In this document: positions 1-6,415 of the stretch, piece after piece
Numbering within the stretch: the stretch's first letter is position 1
Layout of the letters: each line of letters opens with the position of its first letter
DNA from: Gammaproteobacteria bacterium
GTDB lineage: Bacteria > Pseudomonadota > Gammaproteobacteria > DRLM01
DNA length: 8,100 nucleotides
NCBI GenBank assembly: GCA_015490395.1
Contig: WFXX01000268.1
Coordinates: 1 to 8,100, forward strand
Reading direction: 5' to 3'
Made by a program: the position numbers and the translations under genes
Notes under the pieces: model-generated
Told to the model about the DNA's origin: nothing
Seen by the model: the letters and a program-made list of their open reading frames with translations, nothing else
Databases searched by the model: none

Positions 1-887
1 GGGGGGTTGTCGCGGGGCTCCGGCCCCCCCCGGCGGGGAGCCGCCCCCTGGTCGGCGGCCGCCAGGGGGCGGGCAGGCCAGACCAGCAGCACCTCCTGGC
101 TGCGCTCGACGTGGGCGGTGGGCCGGGCTAGGACCCGGGCGAAGGGCCGGGTCGGGTCCCGTTCCACCTGCTCCACGGTGGCCACCGGGTAGCCGGCTGG
201 GAAGCGCCCGCCCAGGCCGGAGGTCACCAGAAGGTCCCCAGGGCGCACATCGGCATTGTTCGGGAGGTGGGGCACCTCCAGGCGGTCCGGGGAGCCGGTG
301 CCCACCGCCACCGCCCGCAGCCCGTTGCGGTTGACCCGCACCGGCACCGCATGGCTGGGGTCGGTGATCAGCATGGCCCGGCTGGTCAGCGGTGAGACGG
401 AGACCACCTGCCCCAGCACGCCGTGGGCGTCTAGCAGGGGCTGGCCCACGTAGACCCCCCGCAGACCGCCCTTGTCTAGCACCACCTGCTGGGAGAAGGG
501 CTCCAGGTCCACGGCCAGCAGCTCGGCGATGAGCACCCGCTCCCCCACCTTGAAGGAGGCATCAAGCAACTCGCGCAGGCGCCGGTTCTCCGCCTCCAGG
601 GCGGCCAGCTTCTGCAGGCGGGCCTCCAGCAGCAGGGCCCGGGCCCGAAGGTCGGCGTTCTCCTCCAGCAGCCGCTGGCGGCTGGCCAGAGCCTCGTCCA
701 GGGAGCGGCCCGCCTCCGCCGGCAGGCTGACCAGGTATTGCAGGGGGGTCACAGCCAGATCTAGCACGGCCCGCACGGTGTTGAGGTGCTGTTGGCGGTG
801 GTCCAAGGTCATGAGCACCACCGAGAGCAGGGCGAACACCAGCAGCCGGGTGTTCTCCGAGGGCCCGTGTGCGAACAGCGGCTTGAT
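1..887 (-). CDS. mreC: Rod shape-determining protein MreC (3' end beyond window), apparent ATC start
   Basis: MreC is an inner-membrane, mainly periplasmic scaffold of the elongasome that links cytoplasmic MreB filaments to the peptidoglycan synthases. 295 residues are visible before the window edge. They show a short cytoplasmic N-terminus (IKPLFAHGPS), one membrane segment at about residues 15-30 ending in the typical LDHR, a coiled coil at about 61-110 (repeated Leu/Glu/Arg heptads), and the beta-domain at about 115-271 (LITDPSHAVPVRVNR, DLLVTSGLGGRFPAGYP, RSQEVLLVW). A Pro/Arg/Gly-rich tail then continues off the edge. The frame is open back to the mreB TGA in the same frame, 30 bp away. 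Alignment with the usual MKPLF start places initiation on ATC at 887-885, six bases after GGAGG. The next in-frame candidates are GTG 839-837 and ATG 812-810, which would cut away the conserved N-terminus or the membrane anchor. Identity is secure; the start is not. Confidence 0.95.
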   Translation of the reverse strand, partial: MKPLFAHGPSENTRLLVFALLSVVLMTLDHRQQHLNTVRAVLDLAVTPLQYLVSLPAEAGRSLDEALASRQRLLEENADLRARALLLEARLQKLAALEAENRRLRELLDASFKVGERVLIAELLAVDLEPFSQQVVLDKGGLRGVYVGQPLLDAHGVLGQVVSVSPLTSRAMLITDPSHAVPVRVNRNGLRAVAVGTGSPDRLEVPHLPNNADVRPGDLLVTSGLGGRFPAGYPVATVEQVERDPTRPFARVLARPTAHVERSQEVLLVWPARPLAAADQGAAPRRGGPEPRDNP

Positions 888-893
888 GGCTGG

Positions 894-898
894 CCTCC
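894..898 (-). promoter_or_regulatory. Ribosome binding site of mreC, supporting the ATC start
   Basis: On the minus strand GGAGG lies six bases upstream of the ATC that encodes residue 1 of the conserved MreC N-terminus. It sits in the 30-bp gap after the mreB stop. Its position fits ATC at 887-885 and is too far (over 50 bases) from the first in-frame GTG. It is therefore the main local evidence for non-canonical initiation, or for a G-to-C change in a former ATG. Confidence 0.6.
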
Positions 899-917
899 GG
901 CCCGCCCCCGGGGCGGC

Positions 918-1967
918 TCACTCGATGAGGAAGACGTCGCCGCCGCCCTCCTCGATCATCTCCAGGGCCCGCCCGCCGCCCCGGGCCACGCAGGTGAGGG
1001 GGTCGTCGGCCACCACCACCGGCAGCCCCGTCTCCTCCATGAGCAGCCGGTCCAGGTCCCGCAGCAGGGCCCCGCCGCCGGTGAGCACCATGCCCCGCTC
1101 GGCGATGTCCGAGCCCAGGTCCGGGGGGGTCTGCTCCAGGGCGGTGCGCACCGCCCCCACGATGCCCGAGAGCGGGTCCTGGAGGGCCTCCAGGATCTCG
1201 TTGCTGTTCAGGGTGAAGCTGCGGGGCACCCCCTCGGAGAGGTTGCGCCCCTTGACCTCCAGCTCCCGCACCTCCTTGGCCGGGTAGGCGCTGCCGATCT
1301 CGTGCTTGATGCGCTCGGCGGTAGCCTCGCCGATGAGGATCCCGTAGTTGCGGCGCACGTAGTTGATGATGGCCTCGTCGAAGGCATCGCCCCCGATCCG
1401 CACCGAGCCAGAGTAGACGATGCCGTTGAGGGAGATGATGGCCACCTCGGCGGTGCCCCCACCGATGTCCACCACCATGGAGCCCCGGGCCTCGCTCACC
1501 GGCATCCCGGCCCCGATGGCTGCGGCCATGGGCTCCTCGATGAGGTAGACCTCCCGGGCCCCCGCCCCCGCCGCCGACTCCCGGATGGCTCGCCGCTCCA
1601 CCTGGGTGGAGCCGCAGGGGACGCACACCAGCACCCGCGGGCTGGGATGGAAGAAGCGGCTCTCGTGCACCTTGTGGATGAAGTGCTGGAGCATCTTCTC
1701 CGTGACCGTGAAGTCGGCGATGACGCCGTCCTTCAGAGGGCGGATGGCCTGGATGTTCCCCGGGGTGCGCCCGATCATGGCCTTGGCCTCGGCCCCCACG
1801 GCGGCGATGGACTTCGGCCCCCCGGGCCCCCGGTCCTGGCGGATGGCCACCACCGAGGGCTCGTTGAGCACGATGCCCTTGCCCCGCACGTAGATCAGGG
1901 TGTTGGCGGTGCCCAGGTCGATGGACAGGTCGTTGGAGAACAGACCCCGGAGTCGCTTGAAGAACAT
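918..1967 (-). CDS. mreB: Rod shape-determining actin homologue MreB
   Basis: MreB is a bacterial actin that forms ATP-dependent antiparallel filaments on the inner face of the membrane and positions the lateral-wall synthesis machinery through MreC, MreD and RodZ. The 349-residue product is full length (E. coli 347) and nearly collinear with the E. coli protein. It has an amphipathic N-terminus MFFKRLRGLFSNDLS, phosphate-1 loop DLGTANT (17-23), connect-1 EEPMAAAIG (144-152), phosphate-2 loop DIGGGTAE (167-174) and adenosine loop LTGGGALL (295-302). A small Gly/Pro insertion (about 46-50) replaces a shorter loop of the E. coli protein. The ATG at 1967-1965 is chosen because it gives the standard N-terminus. 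A CAGGAG at 1981-1986 is about 13 bases upstream, a long spacing. The frame stays open far upstream, but that stretch is antisense to gatC and resembles nothing. It is first gene of an mreB-mreC(-mreD) operon divergent from gatCAB. Confidence 0.98.
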   Translation of the reverse strand: MFFKRLRGLFSNDLSIDLGTANTLIYVRGKGIVLNEPSVVAIRQDRGPGGPKSIAAVGAEAKAMIGRTPGNIQAIRPLKDGVIADFTVTEKMLQHFIHKVHESRFFHPSPRVLVCVPCGSTQVERRAIRESAAGAGAREVYLIEEPMAAAIGAGMPVSEARGSMVVDIGGGTAEVAIISLNGIVYSGSVRIGGDAFDEAIINYVRRNYGILIGEATAERIKHEIGSAYPAKEVRELEVKGRNLSEGVPRSFTLNSNEILEALQDPLSGIVGAVRTALEQTPPDLGSDIAERGMVLTGGGALLRDLDRLLMEETGLPVVVADDPLTCVARGGGRALEMIEEGGGDVFLIE

Positions 1968-2050
1968 TGGGGCTAGGGGGCTCCTGCGGAGGCCGATGGC
2001 AGCACGGGCGGTGCCCCGGAGGCCGGGGAGGCCCCGCGGCGGGCGTGCTA

Positions 2051-2080
2051 AATGTAGCAACCGCCCCCTCCCTTGGGCAA
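2051..2080 (-). promoter_or_regulatory. Candidate sigma70 promoter of mreBC
   Basis: Reading the minus strand, a -35-like TTGCCC (2075-2080) is followed after 18 bases by TACATT (2051-2056), preceded by TGC as in an extended -10. Each hexamer matches its consensus at four of six positions. The start point would be near 2044, giving an mreB leader of about 77 bases that includes a GC hairpin (CCCCGG-AGG-CCGGGG, 2014-2028). The hexamer is one of the few AT-containing stretches in a very GC-rich region. This is pattern evidence only. Confidence 0.45.
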
Positions 2081-2101
2081 GGTGCCGGGGTGTGCTAACT
2101 T
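2073..2101 (+). promoter_or_regulatory. Candidate promoter of gatCAB, overlapping the mreB -35
   Basis: On the plus strand TTGGGC (2073-2078) is followed after 17 bases by TAACTT (2096-2101) with an upstream TGC (2093-2095), an extended -10 arrangement. Each hexamer matches consensus at only three positions, so the call is weak. It predicts a leader of about 80 bases before the gatC start. Its -35 shares four bases with the opposing mreB -35 inside the palindrome CCTTG-GG-CAAGG (2071-2082). Confidence 0.3.
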
Positions 2102-2186
2102 GGCGTGCTTCAAGCTTTGTCACGGCCGAGGTGTGGCCGGCGTCCCGGCCCGCCACGGCAGGCGGCAGTCGCTGAGGGAGGTGGCC

Positions 2187-2474
2187 GTGAACCTGGACCG
2201 TTCCAGCGTGGAGCGTATCGCTCACCTGGCCCGCTTGGCGCTGGCCGAGGAGGACGTGCCCCGCTACGTCCGGGACCTGTCCCGGATCCTGGACCTGGTG
2301 GAGCGCATGGGCGCGGTGGACACCCGGGGCGTGGAGCCCATGGCTCACCCCCTGGACATCCCCCAGCGCCTGCGCCCCGACGAGGTCACCGAGGAGGACC
2401 GGCGCGAGGAGCTCTTAGGCCTGGCCCCCCAGGCCGAGGCCGGGCACTTCCTAGTGCCTAAGGTGATCGACTGA
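2187..2474 (+). CDS. gatC: Aspartyl/glutamyl-tRNA amidotransferase subunit C
   Basis: GatC is the small subunit of the GatCAB amidotransferase. It wraps around the GatA-GatB interface and stabilises the complex that converts Glu-tRNA(Gln) and/or Asp-tRNA(Asn) to the amidated forms. The 95-residue product has the usual family length and landmarks: an N-terminal helix with VERIAHLARLALAEED (8-23), the segment GVEPMAHPLD (49-58), LRPDEVTEE (62-70) and the C-terminal APQAEAGHFLVPKVID. The GTG at 2187 is chosen because it gives the standard start (NLDRSSVERIAHLARL) and has GGAGG (2177-2181) five bases upstream. The frame is open back to TTG 2073, but the extra residues look non-coding and would cover the promoter region. 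First gene of gatC-gatA-gatB; gatA follows after 31 bp. Confidence 0.97.
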   Translation: MNLDRSSVERIAHLARLALAEEDVPRYVRDLSRILDLVERMGAVDTRGVEPMAHPLDIPQRLRPDEVTEEDRREELLGLAPQAEAGHFLVPKVID

Positions 2475-2505
2475 GCGCGGGACGAAGGAGGACGGGGGCG
2501 GGCCC

Positions 2506-3966
<1,461 letters not shown>

Positions 3967-3987
3967 GGCGAGGGAGGGAGCTGCGCG

Positions 3988-5424
3988 ATGGAGTGGGAAG
4001 CGGTCATCGGCCTGGAGATCCACGTCCAGCTGGCCACCCGGAGCAAGGTCTTCTCCGGGGCCTCCACCCGCTACGGCGCCCCGCCCAACACCCAGGCCTG
4101 CGCCATCGACCTGGGCCTGCCCGGGGTGCTGCCGGTGCTCAACGAGGAGGCGGTGCGCATGGCCGTGAAGTTCGGCCTGGCCATCGAGGCCGAGATCGCC
4201 CGCCGCTCCGTCTTCGCCCGCAAGCACTACTTCTACCCGGACCTGCCCAAGGGCTACCAGATCAGCCAATACGAGCTCCCCATCGTCCGTCACGGGCACG
4301 TGACCCTGCACCTGGAGGACGGCACGGCCAAGCGCGTGGGGATCACCCGCGCCCACCTGGAGGAGGACGCCGGCAAGAGCGTGCACGAGGGCTTCGGCGG
4401 GCTGACCGGCATCGACCTCAACCGGGCGGGCACGCCCCTTTTGGAGATCGTCTCCGAGCCCGACCTGCGCACCCCCCAGGAGGCCGCCGCCTACATGAGG
4501 AAGATCCACACCCTGGTGCGCTACCTGGGGATCTGCGACGGCAACCTGCAGGAGGGCAACTTCCGCTGCGACGCCAACGTCTCGGTGCGCCCCGTGGGCC
4601 AGGAGGCCTTCGGCACCCGCACCGAGATCAAGAACGTCAACTCCTTCCGCTTCATCGAGAAGGCCATCGCCTACGAGATCGAGCGCCAGATCGACATCCT
4701 GGAGGCCGGCGGGCGGGTGGTGCAGGAGACCCGCCTCTACGACGCCGCCAAGGGCGAGACCCGCCCCATGCGCTCCAAGGAGGAGGCCGAGGACTACCGC
4801 TACTTCCCCGACCCGGACCTCCTGCCCCTGGTCCTGGACGAGGCCTTCATCGAGGGGGTGCGCGCCACCCTCCCCGAGCTGCCCGACGCCAAGCGGGCCC
4901 GGTTCATGGAGCAGTACGGGCTCTCGGCCTACGAGGCCGGGATCCTCACCGGCGAGCGGGCCCTGGCCGACTACTACGAGCAGGTGGTGGAGGCCGCCGG
5001 CGGCGAGGCCAAGCTGGCCGCCAACTGGGTGCTCAGCGAGCTCCTGGGGGCCCTCAACAAGGAGGGCCTGGACATCGAGCGCTGCCCCCTCCCCGCCGGC
5101 CACCTCGGCGGGATGCTCCGCCGCATCCAGGACGGGACCATCTCCGGCAAGATCGCCAAGGAGGTCTTCGAGGCCATGTGGCGGGGCGAGGGGGACGCCG
5201 ACGCCGTCATCGAGGCCAAGGGCCTGCGCCAGATCACCGACCCGGAGGCGATCGGGCGCATCGTGGACCAGGTCCTGGCCCAGCATCCCCAGCAGCTGGA
5301 GCAGTACCGGGCCGGCAAGGACAAGCTCTTCGGCTTCTTCGTGGGCCAGGTCATGAAGGCCACCCGGGGGCGGGCCAACCCCCAGCAGGTCAACGAGATC
5401 CTCCGCCGCAAGCTCCAGGGCTGA
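3988..5424 (+). CDS. gatB: Aspartyl/glutamyl-tRNA amidotransferase subunit B
   Basis: GatB binds the misacylated tRNA, activates the side-chain carboxylate with ATP and transfers ammonia supplied by GatA. The 478 residues match the family length. The cradle (kinase-like) domain is recognisable by IGLEIHVQL (7-15), KHYFYPDLPKGYQISQYE (79-96), HLEEDAGKS (123-131), NRAGTPLLEIVSEPD (145-159), NFRCDANVSVR (191-201) and TEIKNVNSFRF (212-222). The DYRYFPDPDLLPL block is at 269-281. The C-terminal helical and YqeY-like tail that contacts tRNA ends in NPQQVNEILRRKLQG. The conserved Glu10, His12 and Glu125 region expected to hold magnesium is present. The ATG follows a purine-rich GAGGGAGGGAG (3970-3980). 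The gene lies directly downstream of gatA and 20 bp upstream of the DUF3592-like gene. No anomalies seen. Confidence 0.98.
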   Translation: MEWEAVIGLEIHVQLATRSKVFSGASTRYGAPPNTQACAIDLGLPGVLPVLNEEAVRMAVKFGLAIEAEIARRSVFARKHYFYPDLPKGYQISQYELPIVRHGHVTLHLEDGTAKRVGITRAHLEEDAGKSVHEGFGGLTGIDLNRAGTPLLEIVSEPDLRTPQEAAAYMRKIHTLVRYLGICDGNLQEGNFRCDANVSVRPVGQEAFGTRTEIKNVNSFRFIEKAIAYEIERQIDILEAGGRVVQETRLYDAAKGETRPMRSKEEAEDYRYFPDPDLLPLVLDEAFIEGVRATLPELPDAKRARFMEQYGLSAYEAGILTGERALADYYEQVVEAAGGEAKLAANWVLSELLGALNKEGLDIERCPLPAGHLGGMLRRIQDGTISGKIAKEVFEAMWRGEGDADAVIEAKGLRQITDPEAIGRIVDQVLAQHPQQLEQYRAGKDKLFGFFVGQVMKATRGRANPQQVNEILRRKLQG

Positions 5425-5444
5425 GGGGCCTCGGGAGGGACGGC

Positions 5445-5870
5445 ATGCCCTTCAACCCCTACACCGTCATCCTCCTCGCGGCGGCCCTGGGCGGCCTGGG
5501 GGTGGCGGCCTGGGGCTGGCGGGTGCTGCAGCGCTCCCGGCGCGCCGCCCGCTGGCCCTCCGTGGAGGGCGAGATCGTGGAGAGCCGCCCCGGGGAGGGC
5601 TCGGAGCTGCTGCCCCGCATCGTCTTCCGCTACGTGGTGGACGGGCGGGAATACCGCAGCCCCTACCGTCTCCCCGAGGGGGCCCATCCCTTCTCGGACT
5701 ACTCCAGGATCCTGCTTGAGCGCTATCCCGTGGGCCGGCGCGTTACCGTGCACTACGACCCCGAGGATCCGGCCCGGGCCACCCTGGAGCCGCCCCGGGT
5801 GGACTGGCTGCCCCTGGCCCTGGGCCTGGCGGTGGCGCTGGGGGCCATCCTGGCCCTGCTCCTGGCCTGA
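5445..5870 (+). CDS. DUF3592-like small membrane protein
   Basis: This is a 141-residue protein of unknown function. It has a membrane segment at about residues 6-26, a basic loop (RVLQRSRRAARWP), a soluble beta-rich part at about 37-118, and a second membrane segment at about 121-140. The middle shows the pattern remembered for DUF3592: W-P-x-V-x-G-x-I near 37-44, a FRYVVDGREYRSPY stretch (61-74), YPVGRRVTVHYDPEDPARATLEP (94-116, given as a block), then the last helix. Both ends are probably close to the cytoplasmic membrane; orientation cannot be settled. GGGAGG (5433-5438) sits six bases before the ATG. It follows gatB by 20 bp and is probably co-transcribed with gatCAB, without any known functional link. 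Its TGA forms part of an inverted repeat shared with the converging gene. Coding is well supported; family assignment is from pattern recognition. Confidence 0.88.
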   Translation: MPFNPYTVILLAAALGGLGVAAWGWRVLQRSRRAARWPSVEGEIVESRPGEGSELLPRIVFRYVVDGREYRSPYRLPEGAHPFSDYSRILLERYPVGRRVTVHYDPEDPARATLEPPRVDWLPLALGLAVALGAILALLLA

Positions 5871-5888
5871 GCCCGGCGTGGGGCTCAG
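5867..5888. terminator. Inverted repeat between converging genes, possible weak bidirectional terminator
   Basis: CTGAGCCC (5867-5874) and GGGCTCAG (5881-5888) form a perfect 8-bp stem with a 6-base loop GGCGTG. The plus-strand stop (TGA 5868-5870) and the minus-strand stop (TCA 5885-5887) lie symmetrically in the two arms. There is no T-run on either side, so a classical intrinsic terminator is not shown. In high-GC genomes hairpins between converging genes can still act as one. Confidence 0.35.
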
Positions 5889-6368
5889 CGCCCCAGGGAG
5901 GCCTCCCGGAGCCTGGCGAAGCCCGCCACCACGAGGTGCCGGAAGCGCTCCAGGGGATAGGGCCGGCCGTCGCGCATCCCCGTCAGCTGCACGCACCAGG
6001 CGCCGTCCCCGTCCCTGCCCGCGGCCTCGGCCAGCTCCTCGGGGCTGAACAGCCACCAGGCCTCCAGCCGCGCCACGTGGAAGACGTGCCAGCAGCCGGC
6101 CCGGGGGCGGAGGGCGGCGAAGAGCCCTGCGTCCTCCGGACGCGCCCGCGCCGAGCTCGCCTTGATCTGCACGGGGACGAAGGCCCCCTCGCCCCAGCGC
6201 ACCACCGCACCACCGCACCACCGCATCCACGCCCTGGTCCACCAGGGGCACGTAGGCCTCGAAGCCCTCCTCCAGGACCTGGGCCAGGAAGCGCAGCTCC
6301 ACCGCCCGGCCGAAGGCCTGCCGCCGGTCCGCTCCGCTACCGGCCCCGCCTCGGCGCTGCTGTCCCAC
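5885..6368 (-). pseudogene. PD-(D/E)XK nuclease-like gene, frameshifted by an octanucleotide repeat
   Basis: Two overlapping minus-strand frames join into one small nuclease-like protein. The first part starts at GTG 6368-6366, five bases after AGGAG (6374-6378), and reads through GRAVELRFLAQVLEEGFEAY to VDQGVDAVVRW. The second part (other frame, ending at TGA 5887-5885) contains GEGAFVPVQIKASSARA and a 90-residue C-terminal part. Joined as if the 8-bp repeat were present once, the product is 155 residues. Its motifs are Glu24 in helix A, Asp48 in GVDAVV, and Gln62-x-Lys64 in VPVQIKAS, the layout of PD-(D/E)XK nucleases of the Holliday-resolvase or PDDEXK_5 type. Three units stand in the present sequence (+16 bases), breaking the frame between Asp48 and Gln62. 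The shifted frame meets no stop until inside gatB (antisense), so no sensible OFF product exists. It is either a recent pseudogene, phase-variable, or an assembly error. It lies 47 bp after the Hsp70-like gene. Confidence 0.75.
6198..6225. repeat. Octanucleotide tandem repeat within nuclease-like gene
   Basis: ACCACCGC occurs three times perfectly at 6201-6224, and the period-8 match extends to 6198-6225 (28 bases, 3.5 copies). A degenerate ATCCACGC follows. On the coding strand the unit reads GCGGTGGT. Since 8 is not divisible by 3, each gain or loss shifts the reading frame. One copy (or four) joins the two halves of the nuclease-like gene; two or three do not. Confidence 0.95.
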
Positions 6369-6373
6369 GTCCG

Positions 6374-6378
6374 CTCCT
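6374..6378 (-). promoter_or_regulatory. Ribosome binding site fixing the start of the nuclease-like gene
   Basis: AGGAG on the minus strand lies five bases before GTG 6368-6366. It favours this start over the in-frame TTG at 6419-6417, which overlaps the stop codon of the upstream gene and has no clear binding site. Confidence 0.5.
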
Positions 6379-6415
6379 GCGCTGCGTCCCACCCAGGCAG
6401 CTTCCCATCCTGGTC

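Noticed and set aside
2117..2122. TTGTCA resembling a -35 box for gatC
   Set aside because: No -10-like sequence lies 16-18 bases downstream, where the DNA is almost purely G and C.
2073..2186. Longer gatC starting at TTG 2073
   Set aside because: The extra 38 residues do not resemble GatC, and GTG 2187 has a well-placed GGAGG and gives the usual 95-residue length.
1968..2348. N-terminal extension of mreB by up to about 127 residues
   Set aside because: The standard MreB N-terminus begins at 1967; the upstream frame is antisense to gatC and crosses the promoter region.
4974..6197. Long frameshifted continuation of the nuclease-like gene antisense to the DUF3592-like gene and gatB
   Set aside because: Composition turns to Gly/Pro/Arg low complexity after the repeat, while the true continuation (QIK motif and C-terminus) is in the other frame.
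6198..6225. CRISPR-like array
   Set aside because: Units are 8 bases and directly adjacent with no spacers; it is a simple tandem repeat.
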